From: Nakamurella sp. PAMC28650
Lineage (GTDB): Bacteria > Actinomycetota > Actinomycetes > Mycobacteriales > Nakamurellaceae
Assembly: GCF_014303395.1 (NCBI RefSeq)
Contig: NZ_CP060298.1
Coordinates: 2,871,001 to 2,935,000 of the forward strand
Direction of reading: 5' to 3'
Length of the DNA: 64,000 nucleotides
Shown here piece by piece: positions 1-9,284 of this stretch. The notes beneath the pieces are model-generated. The model had not been told where the DNA came from and made no database searches. It worked only from the letters and a program-made list of their open reading frames with translations. Every line of letters begins with the position of its first letter. Positions within the stretch are counted from its first letter, which is position 1. Position numbers and translations under genes: made by a program.

Positions 1-2
1 CC

Positions 3-605
3 CGGACCAGCGTCCACGACTTCATGGACAAAACCCTGGGCAAGGTCGCCCCGTACGGGGTGTACGACATCGCCGCGAACACCGGATGGATCAACGTCGG
101 CACCGACGCCGACACCGGGCAGTTCGCCGTGGAATCCATCCGCCGATGGTGGAACACTGTGGGCACCAACACTTATCCAAGCGCAACAAGGTTGATGATC
201 ACCGCTGATTCCGGCGGGTCCAACGGCTCCCGGCTACGGTTGTGGAAAACCGAACTCGCCGCGCTGGCCACCGAAACCGGCCTGGCGATCACCGTGTGCC
301 ACCTTCCGCCGGGCACCTCGAAATGGAACAAGATCGAGCATCGCCTCTTCTCCGCGATCAGCCGTAGCTGGCGGGCCCGACCCCTGACCTCCCACGAAGT
401 CGTCATCGAAACCATCAAAGCCACAACCACCACCACCGGGCTCAGCGTCCACGCCGAACTGGACCTGGGCATCTACGAGAGGGGAATCAAGATCAGCGAC
501 CGCCAGATCAAAGAACTTGAAAGCAGCCAGCTACACCGCCATGACTTCCACGGCGACTGGAACTACAGCCTGCACCCCGCGACACGCCCGGACACACCCA
601 AATAA
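3..605 (+). pseudogene. ISAzo13-type transposase, C-terminal part, cut by the window edge
   Basis: The frame is open to the left edge and the first in-window ATG is at 24, so the true start lies outside. The product matches the C-terminal catalytic part of ISAzo13/IS630-like DDE transposases: VPYGVYDIAANTGW-like text near residues 9-22, a DSGGSNG motif near residue 62 (second catalytic Asp region) and WNKIEHRLFS near residue 104 (the Glu of the triad). Whether the gene is intact upstream cannot be seen. An IS1380-type element starts 20 bases after the stop codon, so the right end of this older element may have been interrupted. Family call is from remembered motifs. Confidence 0.75.
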
Positions 606-619
606 TTCGCGGGCGGGCC

Positions 620-2311
620 CTAAGCCTCGATCAGTGGACCTGCCTGGATGATGATCTTGCTGCGGAGGCGGACGGTCGTTCGTGTGTCGTTTTTGGGGTC
701 GGGCGTGGTTGATCTGCTGGTCTGCTCCAGCGTGTCCAATGTGGTTCCTGTGGCGGCGTTCTCGGCCGGGTTCGGGTAGTTTCAGGCTGCGGACGATTGT
801 TGGTGCGGCGGGCTGAACACGTTGTCCCATAGCTGTTTCCACTGACGTTGGTGGGGGTGGTGGGTGGGTAGGTGCAGGATGCGGCGGCCTTGGGGTCGGG
901 CGATCCGGGCGGGGACGTTGATCAGCCGACGCCGCAGCGTCGCTCCTCGCGCGACGGCGTGGGCGGTGTCGATGCAGGTGCCGGCGGCGCGGAGCAGGTT
1001 GTGGGCGATAGCGCCCAGGATGGTCCAGGCGCAGTTCGCCGGAAAGTGGCCGGAGGGCTGGTGGGCCCAGGGCCCGTCGATCAGGTCGGCGAACACCGAT
1101 TCGATGATGGCGTGTTGGCGGTGGGTGATGTCGGCGTCGGTCACTGTTTCGGTGCTGTTGGTGAAAAAGGGGTGGTAGCGCCAGACGGGGAACAGTTCGT
1201 CGAGGTGGTTGCGGTCTTTGACGCGGCGGACGATCAGCCGGGCGGTGGTGGCCTTTCCGGTGCCGGCCAGCAGGGTGTAGCTGATCTCGGCGACTTCGGC
1301 GTCGGAGATCCATTCTCCGGTGTCCGGGTCGATGACGGCGCCGGGATACCGTACCGGCGTCCACGCGTCGGCCGGGATGGCGCCGATGGCCCGGTTGACT
1401 GCTTTGTTCTTGGTGAGCACGAACGAGAACTTGGCGCCGGCTCGCAGGACCGCCGCGATGACATCGCTGTAGCCGTAGGCCGAATCGCCGCGGACCAGGA
1501 TGGTCGCCGGCTTGGCACCAGCGGCGAGGGCCAGGTTGATCGCTTCGGTGACCATGGAGGCGGCGCCCCGCCCGGATCCGGCTTTCCCGGCCCGCAGGCG
1601 GACCCCGGCGATCACCGGTGCGGCGATCGCGGTGCTGATGGTGGTGACCAGCGGTGAGAGTCCTTTGCGCAACACCTGCCGGTTGGCGATCTTGGTGTGC
1701 CCGAAGCTGGCGCCCTGTTTGGCGTGTCCGTAGACCGGTCGTAGCAGCGAGTCGATGTCGATGAACGCCTGCACATCGATGCCGGCCAGCACCCCGGTCC
1801 GCCGGGTCAGGGCCAGCAGGTGCCGGGCCAGGACCGCCGACAATTGGCGGGTGTGTCCGTGGGTGAATTCCCGCAGGAACATCCCCAATGTCGAAGGTGC
1901 GTAGACCGCGCCGAACAGTTTCTGCGATCCGCCAGAGCGGATGATCTGCAGATCGGCGATGGAGTCGGCGCCGGTCAGCATCCCGGCGATGATCGACATG
2001 ATCTTCCCGACGGGGTTCGCCGCCGCTGAGGCGATCCGTTCGGAGTCGAACCGGAGCTGCCGGCCGACCAGTTCCGGCAGCTGGGTCCGTTCGGCCAGCG
2101 CCAGCACCGGGACCAGCCCGGCCGCCGACACCAGATTCTGATCGTCGAACGTCGCTGCATCTGGTTTCCAGGCGTGCAACAATCTCACTGAAAGTGTCCT
2201 TCCGATCCGCGCCAATCAGGTTCTAGACAAACCGATTATCGCAGTTCAAGGGCACTTTCTTCAGTTTCCACGCCGGTCAGGAACCGACCAGGTCCACTGA
2301 TCGAGGCTAAG
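620..2311. mobile_element. Complete IS1380-type insertion sequence with target-site duplication
   Basis: The element spans 625-2306 (1682 bases). Perfect 18-bp terminal inverted repeats are seen: CCTCGATCAGTGGACCTG at 625-642 and its complement at 2289-2306. CTAAG flanks it directly at 620-624 and 2307-2311, the expected short target duplication. One transposase gene fills the minus strand. Length, repeat ends and duplication size all fit the IS1380 family. The intact repeats and duplication suggest a fairly recent insertion. It lies between a truncated ISAzo13-type gene and a ROK regulator gene. Confidence 0.9.
782..2215 (-). CDS. IS1380-family transposase
   Basis: Single gene of the IS element, about 477 residues, the usual family size. 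It begins with the typical stretch FDDQNLVSAAGLVPVLALAER and carries the DDE core: GIDVQAFIDIDS (first Asp region near residue 150), RGDSAYGYSDVI near residue 243 (second Asp), and the late IIESVFADLIDGPWAHQPSG (Glu region near residue 370). The frame opens with TTG at 2215. An in-frame GTG at 2188 is an equally good start. No frameshift is visible, so the enzyme is probably active. Confidence 0.88.
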   Translation of the reverse strand: MARIGRTLSVRLLHAWKPDAATFDDQNLVSAAGLVPVLALAERTQLPELVGRQLRFDSERIASAAANPVGKIMSIIAGMLTGADSIADLQIIRSGGSQKLFGAVYAPSTLGMFLREFTHGHTRQLSAVLARHLLALTRRTGVLAGIDVQAFIDIDSLLRPVYGHAKQGASFGHTKIANRQVLRKGLSPLVTTISTAIAAPVIAGVRLRAGKAGSGRGAASMVTEAINLALAAGAKPATILVRGDSAYGYSDVIAAVLRAGAKFSFVLTKNKAVNRAIGAIPADAWTPVRYPGAVIDPDTGEWISDAEVAEISYTLLAGTGKATTARLIVRRVKDRNHLDELFPVWRYHPFFTNSTETVTDADITHRQHAIIESVFADLIDGPWAHQPSGHFPANCAWTILGAIAHNLLRAAGTCIDTAHAVARGATLRRRLINVPARIARPQGRRILHLPTHHPHQRQWKQLWDNVFSPPHQQSSAA

Positions 2312-2459
2312 TCAACGGGGGTGATGTCGGCGAACCTATGCACCGGATGCCGGCCCCCGGGTGCGGCCGGTGAACAGGACCTTCCCGCCGGGCGGCGTTC
2401 CACTGCGCGAGGACGACAGGGCATCATCATCACCGACAGACAAGAGAATCGGAGATGCG

Positions 2460-3695
2460 ATGACGGGCGGCGCGAACCTTCCCCTGGTCAGCAGCTACAA
2501 CCGCAGCGTCGTGCTGGATGCGATCCGTTCCGCACACGATCTCAGTCGGGTCGAGCTGGCCGCGATGACCGGACTGACCGGGGCCACCGTTTCCAACATC
2601 GTCCGCCGCCTGATCGACGAGCAGTACGTGGTCGAGATGGGTCAGAGCGCGTCGACCGGGGGCAAGCCCAGAACCCTGCTCCGGATCAATCCCACCGGTG
2701 GCTACGCGGTGGGTGTGCAGATCGACGTGGACACCACGACATCGGTGTTGACCGACCTGCTGGGCGCGCCGCTGGGGCGGCAACGGACCGCGGCCGGCCA
2801 GACCAGTCGCCCGGCGACGGTGATCGCCCACGTCGCCCGGGACGTGCGGCGCCTGGTCCAGGACGCCGGAATCGACCCTCGGAGGGTGGTCGGGGTCGGC
2901 GTCGCCACGCCAGGACCGATCGACCATGCCAGGGGCATGGTGCTCAACCCGCCCAACATGGGCCGGTGGCAGAACGTGCCGCTGCGCGAGGAATTGGAGC
3001 GGCTGCTGCATCCCTGGCCGGTGCTGGTCGACAACGATGCCACCGTCGCCGCCATGGGCGAGCGTTGGGCGGGTGGAGCGTTGTCCAGCAACAACTTCGC
3101 CTGCATCTACATGGGGACCGGTATCGGCGCCGGGATCTTCGTGGGCGGCCAGGTCTGCCGTGGCACGTCGTCGAACTCGGGCGAGATCGGCCACATCTCG
3201 CTGGATCCGCTCGGCGAACTGTGTTTCTGCGGCAACCGGGGCTGCGTGGAGCTGTTCAGCGCCCCTCCGGCAGTGGTCGCCGCGGCCCGGGCCAGGGTGG
3301 GTGCCGGTACGGGAGCCGCGCTGAGGTTGACGGGCACCAGTGTCCGACAGGATTACGCCCGCATCGGTCAGGCCGTGCAACGTGGCGATCCGCTTGCGGT
3401 CGAACTGATCTCGCGGGCCGCGGATTTTCTGGGCTATGCGGTGGTCACCCTGACCAACCTGTTCGATCTCGACCTGGTGGTACTGGCCGGACCGGCGTTC
3501 GCCCGGGTCGGGCCGCTGTTCCTGCATGCGGTGCAGCGAGAACTCGCGGCCAAGTCATTGGCCAGGGACAGTCATGCCGTCGAGGTCCGGCTGTCGGAGA
3601 TCGCCGAGGACGTCGGGTCGATCGGCGCCGCATCCCTGGTCCTGCACAGCGAGTTCGCTCCCAGGCTGATCAGTCTGAAGAGCAGAACCGGCTGA
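2460..3695 (+). CDS. ROK-family transcriptional regulator
   Basis: About 411 residues. An N-terminal winged helix (SRVELAAMTGLTGATVSNIVRRLIDEQYV, residues about 24-52) precedes a ROK sugar-kinase-like fold with the DNDATVAAMGE motif near residue 185 and the ROK zinc motif CFCGNRGCVE near residue 258. ATG at 2460 is chosen because it begins just before the HTH; upstream in-frame codons reach back toward the IS element and look non-coding. ROK repressors usually sense a sugar or sugar phosphate. The mannanase gene 222 bases downstream is the obvious candidate target. The IS1380 end lies only about 150 bases upstream and could affect its promoter. Confidence 0.88.
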   Translation: MTGGANLPLVSSYNRSVVLDAIRSAHDLSRVELAAMTGLTGATVSNIVRRLIDEQYVVEMGQSASTGGKPRTLLRINPTGGYAVGVQIDVDTTTSVLTDLLGAPLGRQRTAAGQTSRPATVIAHVARDVRRLVQDAGIDPRRVVGVGVATPGPIDHARGMVLNPPNMGRWQNVPLREELERLLHPWPVLVDNDATVAAMGERWAGGALSSNNFACIYMGTGIGAGIFVGGQVCRGTSSNSGEIGHISLDPLGELCFCGNRGCVELFSAPPAVVAAARARVGAGTGAALRLTGTSVRQDYARIGQAVQRGDPLAVELISRAADFLGYAVVTLTNLFDLDLVVLAGPAFARVGPLFLHAVQRELAAKSLARDSHAVEVRLSEIAEDVGSIGAASLVLHSEFAPRLISLKSRTG

Positions 3696-3780
3696 CGGCA
3701 CCATCTGCTCGACCCGACCTTCGCGCGGTCGGGGAATCGGCGTTCCTGGCGCGGGAACGCTGATCCGGCACGACAGGCCG

Positions 3781-3809
3781 TTGACTTAGCTCGACAAATG
3801 AATTAAGAA
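3781..3809 (+). promoter_or_regulatory. Possible promoter before the GH5 gene
   Basis: TTGACT at 3781-3786 is followed after 17 bases by TAAGAA at 3804-3809, in an AT-rich patch that stands out in this GC-rich DNA. It sits about 110 bases before the GH5 start. CTTAG and TTAAG half sites in the same patch could form a loose operator. The -10 match is only partial, so this is tentative. Confidence 0.35.
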
Positions 3810-3917
3810 AGAGACAGCAACCGGTTCTCTGCGATCACGCCTGTTCGATCGCGACGGTGCTCCACACATCTGCCGGACCCGGCGGTGTGTCCGGCCCACA
3901 TCGACGTGGAGGCAACC

Positions 3918-5291
3918 ATGACCAGATCGTTCCGTCCGGCGGACGCCGGCGCTTCCGGTATTCAGCCCGAGAGTGCCGCAGCACAAGCGGATTCCGCCTC
4001 CGATTCCGGCACCGGGACGTCCCGGCGCAGACTGCTGGCCGGCGCCGGAGTGATGAGCCTGGCCGGATTGGCCGCGACCATGGTCGACAACGGGTCGGCG
4101 TCCGCATCGGTCCCCGCGACCCCGACGGTCCCCTCGGTCGAAGGTGCGGCGGCGGCGTCCCCATGGCCGAAGCTGAAATTCGTCGGCGCCCGTCATGGCC
4201 AGTTCCAGCTGAACGGCAAACCGTGGCACTGGGGCGGGACCAACTGCTACTACCTGCACGCGCAGTCGCACTACATGATCGACAGCATGCTGAATGACGC
4301 GAAGGCCATGTCCATGCAGGTGGTGCGGGCCTGGGCGTTCTTCGACGGCAATACGATCGGCGCATTGCAGACCGGGCCCTACGAATACGACGAAGCGAAT
4401 TTCGATTCCCTGGACTACGCCGTGTACAAGGCCGGTCAGCTGGGTATCCGGCTCGTGCTGCCCCTGGTCAACAACTGGCCCGACTACGGAGGCATGCAGC
4501 AGTACGTCAAGTGGTTCCTGGACCTCCCCGACGACAGCTACGCAGCGGCGGTGAACCACGACCGCTTCTACTCCGACACCCAGATCCGCCGCTGCTACCT
4601 CGCGTACGCCGCTCACGTGATCAACCGGCGGAACCGTTACACCGGCCTGCGCTACAAGGACGACCCGACCATCATGACGTGGGAGCTCGCCAACGAACCC
4701 CGGAATCGATCCGATCCGAGCGGGAAGACCATCCTGCGGTGGGCGGACGAGGTGAGCCGCGCCATCAAACATCTGGCGCCCCGGCAGTTGGTGGCCATCG
4801 GCGACGAGGGCATGGGTCTGAGCACCGGGAGCACCGACTACCCCTACAGCACCTACGAGGGCAACCGCTGGCTGGCGCTGAGCTCGCTGAAGGCAGTGGA
4901 CTACGCGACGGTCCACCTCTACCCACAGGGTTGGGGCCGCAATGCGTCGAACGGTGTCGATGCGATCGCCTGGGGCAGCAAGTGGATCAGCGACCACATC
5001 GCCCTGGGCCGGACCACCCTGAACAAGCCGGTGGTGATCGAGGAGTTCGGGCTCAAGATCGAGGCGGCCACCGGCATTCCAGATGCTGCGACGCGCGACC
5101 GGGGCTACGACGCCTGGCTCACCGAGGTGGAGGCCTCCGGCGGGGCCGCCACCCAGTTCTGGATCCTGACGGCCCTGACGGACGCCGGTATCCCCTACGG
5201 CGACTACGACGGGTTCCGGGTGGTCTATCCCAGCGACACGGCAACCCTGCTGACGCGTCACGCCCTGACGCTGGGGACCACGGTGCACTGA
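3918..5291 (+). CDS. Tat-exported GH5-type glycoside hydrolase, probably endo-beta-1,4-mannanase
   Basis: 457 residues. The N-terminus has a twin-arginine signal (TSRRRLLAGAGVMSLAGLAA, near residues 28-50), so the enzyme is exported folded. The rest is a (beta/alpha)8 GH5 fold: WHWGGTNCYYLH at the first strand, WELANEPR with the general acid Glu, and KPVVIEEFG with the nucleophile Glu. The GGTNxYY and WELANEPR pattern resembles subfamily GH5_7 mannanases; cellulase activity is possible. ATG at 3918 has a GGAGG site 6 bases upstream. It probably degrades mannan-type plant polysaccharide outside the cell, perhaps under the ROK regulator upstream. Confidence 0.85.
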   Translation: MTRSFRPADAGASGIQPESAAAQADSASDSGTGTSRRRLLAGAGVMSLAGLAATMVDNGSASASVPATPTVPSVEGAAAASPWPKLKFVGARHGQFQLNGKPWHWGGTNCYYLHAQSHYMIDSMLNDAKAMSMQVVRAWAFFDGNTIGALQTGPYEYDEANFDSLDYAVYKAGQLGIRLVLPLVNNWPDYGGMQQYVKWFLDLPDDSYAAAVNHDRFYSDTQIRRCYLAYAAHVINRRNRYTGLRYKDDPTIMTWELANEPRNRSDPSGKTILRWADEVSRAIKHLAPRQLVAIGDEGMGLSTGSTDYPYSTYEGNRWLALSSLKAVDYATVHLYPQGWGRNASNGVDAIAWGSKWISDHIALGRTTLNKPVVIEEFGLKIEAATGIPDAATRDRGYDAWLTEVEASGGAATQFWILTALTDAGIPYGDYDGFRVVYPSDTATLLTRHALTLGTTVH

Positions 5292-5378
5292 GCCGGGCCA
5301 CGGGGGCAGAGGCTGGCGGGCCCGGGTCTGGAACCGGAGGCCTGCCGTCCCTGCGCCCCTGCACGGGATCGGCGGACA

Positions 5379-5945
5379 TCAACCAGTGGACAGGGCCTTG
5401 GCGGAGCCGATGACGCCGATCGGGCCGGCCGCCAGGAACAGGTACCAGCCGGGACCGGCGTGGGTGAACAGGTCCGCGACCGACTGGTTGAAGGTGTGGT
5501 GCCCGCGGACCAGCCACCACGCCGACCCGGCCAGGGATGCCACGGACAACAGCAACGCGACGGTGCCGAGCGGCCGATGGTCGATGGGTGTCAGCATGGC
5601 CAACCCGAGGAGCGACAGGGCGGCTCCGGCCATGGCGGTGCCGACGACGGAGTAGGCCGTCACGGTGTCGCCGATCGAGAGGCCGCCGCCGGCCCGGGCC
5701 GCCTGATAGCGCTGCCAACCGGTGATTCCGCCGCCTGCCGCCTGCAGCCCGACCCCGGTGACCGTCGAGCTCCAGGACAGCAGCAACTGGCCGAGACCGG
5801 CGGCGCCGGCCAGGATCGTGAGGAGGGCGGCCAGCACGTCGGCACGGGGAGGGCGGGGCCCGAGGTCACTGGTCACCGGCCAGGACACACCGCGGCCGTC
5901 TGCTGTCGGCCGGCGCCCCCCGAGGTGTTCGCGTGGAGCGGACAT
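5379..5945 (-). CDS. Small membrane protein of unknown function
   Basis: 188 residues from the ATG at 5945; an in-frame GTG at 5987 would add 14 residues. Four hydrophobic segments are visible (near ADVLAALLTILAGAAGLGQLLL, VTAYSVVGTAMAGAALSLLGLAML, LGTVALLLSVASLAGSAWWLV and WYLFLAAGPIGVIGSA), so it is a four-helix integral membrane protein with an Arg/Pro-rich cytoplasmic N-terminus. It is convergent with the GH5 gene, 87 bases away. No family recognised with certainty. Confidence 0.65.
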   Translation of the reverse strand: MSAPREHLGGRRPTADGRGVSWPVTSDLGPRPPRADVLAALLTILAGAAGLGQLLLSWSSTVTGVGLQAAGGGITGWQRYQAARAGGGLSIGDTVTAYSVVGTAMAGAALSLLGLAMLTPIDHRPLGTVALLLSVASLAGSAWWLVRGHHTFNQSVADLFTHAGPGWYLFLAAGPIGVIGSAKALSTG

Positions 5946-6086
5946 CTTCGCGGAGGCACCCTTCGGATCGGCATGGCGGAGCGCCACCGGTCAGGGCGCC
6001 TGCACCATCATCGCCCATGCCCGATCGGACCACCACTGCCCCGTCGCGCCACCACTTGCACATCGGAAGAAACGCCGAGAACGCGA

Positions 6087-6118
6087 CAGGGGCGGACCGC
6101 CGAAGCGGTCCGCCCCTG
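6087..6118 (-). terminator. Strong hairpin terminator
   Basis: A perfect 14-bp stem, CAGGGGCGGACCGC (6087-6100) and its complement (6105-6118), closes a CGAA tetraloop. It lies just after the stop of the DUF7455 gene on the minus strand and before the next minus-strand gene. There is no T tract, as is common in actinobacteria. Confidence 0.7.
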
Positions 6119-6172
6119 CGCGGACGGTGCTGTCTGAAACCCCACCGGCCCGGAAGCGGCGGGGAGGGTAGG

Positions 6173-6361
6173 TCAGTTCTCGGTGCGGTAGACGCTCGCT
6201 GCGAGCTCCTCGAGCTTGGCGGAGTACTCGTGCGCGTGGTGGCCACAGAACAGAAGCTCACCACCCTTGGGAAGAACAGCTCGTACCGCCGCGGCGGCTC
6301 CACACCGATCGCAACGATCGGCTGCGGTGAGTGCTGCGGGACTGGCCAGGGTTCCGGTCAT
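6173..6361 (-). CDS. DUF7455-type small zinc-ribbon protein
   Basis: 62 residues from the ATG at 6361, which has a clear GGGAGG site 6-11 bases upstream (minus strand); the longer frame to 6409 lacks that support. The motif RCDRCGAAAAV...LLFCGHHAHEY is a CxxC...CxxH zinc ribbon typical of a small conserved actinobacterial family of unknown role, often met near the principal sigma factor gene. Here it is about 13 kb from sigA and divergent from the cytochrome bd operon. Confidence 0.75.
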   Translation of the reverse strand: MTGTLASPAALTAADRCDRCGAAAAVRAVLPKGGELLFCGHHAHEYSAKLEELAASVYRTEN

Positions 6362-6710
6362 GTCGTCCTCCCATCTACGGCCACCGCGAGCGATGGCTTG
6401 TGTGTACATCTAGTCCGACGCCACAAGGCTCCGGTCTGTTCCCTCCGATGCGAATGCGTTACCACACATTCATCTGACGGGTACTTGTCGTTCGAGGCCA
6501 CCGCCGGTCTGGACCGGTCCGCCCCTCGAACATCTACAAGGACCACTTCATGGTGCCATCCGATACAAGCAAACGGGTCGGACTTCGCCCGTGGTGAACA
6601 CCACGCCGTCGACGCGCATGAATTTGTGATTGCCCTCACCCGGGCGGTCACGTCGGTGCCGGGACTTTCGGCCCTGTTGGCGGACCGCCCGCTCTTGCAC
6701 GCTGACACCC
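6362..6710. other. 349-base divergent intergenic region
   Basis: This stretch separates the DUF7455 gene (minus) from cydA (plus) and must hold both promoters. The part at 6400-6560 is less GC-rich than its surroundings. I see no confident -10/-35 pair, riboswitch or strong dyad. Confidence 0.4.
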
Positions 6711-8168
6711 ATGGACTCCCTCGCTCTGGCCAGATGGCAGTTCGGCATCACCACCGTCTACCACTACCTGTTCATCCCGATCTCGATCGGGCTCTCGCTG
6801 TTCATCGCGATCCTGGAGACCGGTTGGGTGCGCACCCGGAACGTGAAGTATCTGCGGGCCGCCAAGTTCTGGGGCAAGTTGTTCCTGATCAACTTCGCCA
6901 TCGGCGTCGTCACCGGGATCGTGCAGGAATTCCAGTTCGGGATGAACTGGTCGAACTACTCCCGGTTCGTCGGTGACGTGTTCGGCGCGCCGCTGGCCAT
7001 GGAGGCGCTCCTGGCGTTCTTCATGGAGTCGACCTTCCTCGGACTGTGGATCTTCGGGTGGGACAAGCTCTCGCCGCGTCTGCACGTGGCCTGCATGTGG
7101 TTGGTCGCGTTGGGCACCTCGGCATCGGCGTACTTCATCCTGGCGGCCAACTCGTTCATGCAGCACCCGGTCGGCTACCGGATCGACCCGGTGACCAAGC
7201 ACGCCAAGATGACCGACATCGGGGCGGTGCTGTTCCAGAAGCTCCAGATCTACACCTTCGCCCACGTCATCCTCGCGTGCGTCCTGACCGGGGCCGTTCT
7301 GGTCACCGGGGTGTCGGCCTGGTTCCTGATGCGCAAGAGGGACATCGACATCTTCCGGCCCTGCCTGCGGATCGGTCTGGTCGGCATGTTGATCGGCTCG
7401 GTCGCGGTGCTGATCTCCGGTGACCTGCAGGCCAAGGTGATGACCGATGTCCAGCCGATGAAGATGGCTGCCGCAGAAGCGCTCTACAACACGTCGCAAC
7501 CGGCGTCCTTCTCGGTGGTCACCGTCGGCACGCTCGACGGGGCGCACGAGGTCTGGTCGATCCGCATCCCGGACGTGCTGTCGTTCATGGCGACCGGCAG
7601 CTTCGGCGGCAAGGTCGAGGGCATCAACGACGTGCAGGCCCAGTACACCCAGCTCTACGGCCCGGGTGACTACCGGCCGGACGTGCCGGTGACGTACTGG
7701 ATGTTCCGTCTGATGGTCGGTGCCGGACTGGTCCTGCTGGTCGTCTCGATCGTCGGGCTGTGGCTGACCAGGCGCGGGCGGATGCCGACGTCCAAGTGGG
7801 TCTGGCGGCTGGCCATGCTGTCGATCGTCGGCCCCTACGTGGGAAACGCGTCCGGCTGGGTGTTCACCGAGCTGGGTCGTCAGCCCTGGACGGTGGTCGG
7901 CCTGTTCAAGACAGCGGATTCGTTGTCACCCAACGTGTCTGCCGGTGAGGTTCTGACGTCGCTGATCGTCTTCACGGCGCTCTACGGCGTGCTTGCGGTG
8001 GTCGAGACGCGCCTGTTCGTCAAGTTCGCCAAGGCCGGCCCGATCAGCGAGAAGGAGGCGCTCGACTCGGTGACCCTGCGTCCGCCGGACGACCCGGACG
8101 ACGTCGACAACGCTGACGCCGACGAGGATCCCGCAGATTCCGAGCGTGTCCTGACCTTTGCGTACTGA
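6711..8168 (+). CDS. cydA: Cytochrome bd oxidase subunit I
   Basis: 485 residues from the ATG at 6711. It starts MDSLALARWQFGITTVYHYLF, the canonical CydA N-terminus in which His18 matches the heme b595 ligand (E. coli His19). Other landmarks are EALLAFFMEST near residue 100, FAHVILACVLTGAVLV (axial His region near residue 185) and the GRQPW signature near residue 385. About nine membrane helices; the quinol-binding loop is of the short type. The C-terminus is an unusual acidic tail. First gene of cydABDC; the complex oxidises quinol and reduces O2 with high affinity. Confidence 0.95.
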   Translation: MDSLALARWQFGITTVYHYLFIPISIGLSLFIAILETGWVRTRNVKYLRAAKFWGKLFLINFAIGVVTGIVQEFQFGMNWSNYSRFVGDVFGAPLAMEALLAFFMESTFLGLWIFGWDKLSPRLHVACMWLVALGTSASAYFILAANSFMQHPVGYRIDPVTKHAKMTDIGAVLFQKLQIYTFAHVILACVLTGAVLVTGVSAWFLMRKRDIDIFRPCLRIGLVGMLIGSVAVLISGDLQAKVMTDVQPMKMAAAEALYNTSQPASFSVVTVGTLDGAHEVWSIRIPDVLSFMATGSFGGKVEGINDVQAQYTQLYGPGDYRPDVPVTYWMFRLMVGAGLVLLVVSIVGLWLTRRGRMPTSKWVWRLAMLSIVGPYVGNASGWVFTELGRQPWTVVGLFKTADSLSPNVSAGEVLTSLIVFTALYGVLAVVETRLFVKFAKAGPISEKEALDSVTLRPPDDPDDVDNADADEDPADSERVLTFAY

Positions 8169-8210
8169 TCGGTCCCGCGTCATCTCCCATTCGTCTGGAA
8201 GTGGAACACC

Positions 8211-9284
8211 ATGTGGTTGAACCAGTTGTGGTTCGTCCTGATCGCGGTCCTGTGGATCGGGTACTTCGTGCTGGAGGGTTTCGACTTCGGGGTCGGTGCG
8301 CTGCTGTGGATCGTCGGTCGGGACGAACGCGGCCGACGGGTGCTGATCAACACCATCGGGCCGGTCTGGGACGGTAACGAGGTCTGGCTGCTCACCGCCG
8401 GTGGCGCCACCTTCGCGGCATTCCCGGAGTGGTACGCCACCTTGTTCTCCGGCTTCTACCTTCCGTTGCTGATCATCCTGGTGTGCCTGATCGTCCGGGG
8501 CGTCGCCTTCGAGTACCGCGGCAAGGGTGATTCCGACAAGTGGCGTCGCAACTGGGATCTCGCGATCCTGGTGTCGTCGTGGCTGCCCGCCCTGCTCTGG
8601 GGCGTCGCCTTCGGCAACATCGTCCGGGGGGTGCCGCTGGACGCCGGCCACAACTTCACCGGCAATCTGTTCACCCTGCTCAACCCGTTCTCGCTGATGA
8701 TGGGCGCCACCACGCTGCTGCTGTTCCTCACCCACGGCGCCATCTATCTGGCCCTCAAGACGACCGACGAGGTCAGGGCACGGGCGCGTTCGGTGGCGGT
8801 GCGCGCCGGCGGCGCGGCCGTTGCGGTCATGCTGGTGACGCTGTCCTGGGAGCAGGGCATCCGGGGGAGCGCGGTGAGTGCCGTCGTCGCGGCGCTGGCC
8901 GTCATCGCTCTGGCCGGTGCCTGGTGGCTGACCAGGCGTGGCCGGGACGGATGGGCCTTCCTCGCCTCTGCCGTGTCCACCCTGTTGCTGGTGGTCGGCT
9001 GGTTCGCGGCCCTGCATCCGGCGGTGATGCCCTCGACCACCGATCCCGCCGGGACCCTGACGCTGACCAGTGCGGCGTCCGGGCACTACACGCTGGTCGT
9101 GATGAGCTGGGTGGCGCTCGCACTCGTCCCGTTCGTCGTCGCCTACCAGGCCTGGAGCTACTGGGTGTTCCGCCGGCGGATCTCCACCCGGCAGATGCCG
9201 TCCTCGCCGACCCGTGCCTCGACGACGCACCCGACCACAGATCTCACGGACCTGACGACGCCCAGGGATCGCGTGTCCGGGTGA
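8211..9284 (+). CDS. cydB: Cytochrome bd oxidase subunit II
   Basis: 357 residues. It begins MWLNQLWFVLIAVLWIGYFVLEGFDFGVG, the CydB signature, followed by GPVWDGNEVWLLTAGGATFAAFP. About eight membrane segments, ending in a short hydrophilic tail rich in Thr and Pro. Partner of CydA in the membrane. The gap after cydA is 42 bases and the stop codon overlaps the cydD start by four bases (GTGA), so translation is probably coupled. Confidence 0.95.
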   Translation: MWLNQLWFVLIAVLWIGYFVLEGFDFGVGALLWIVGRDERGRRVLINTIGPVWDGNEVWLLTAGGATFAAFPEWYATLFSGFYLPLLIILVCLIVRGVAFEYRGKGDSDKWRRNWDLAILVSSWLPALLWGVAFGNIVRGVPLDAGHNFTGNLFTLLNPFSLMMGATTLLLFLTHGAIYLALKTTDEVRARARSVAVRAGGAAVAVMLVTLSWEQGIRGSAVSAVVAALAVIALAGAWWLTRRGRDGWAFLASAVSTLLLVVGWFAALHPAVMPSTTDPAGTLTLTSAASGHYTLVVMSWVALALVPFVVAYQAWSYWVFRRRISTRQMPSSPTRASTTHPTTDLTDLTTPRDRVSG

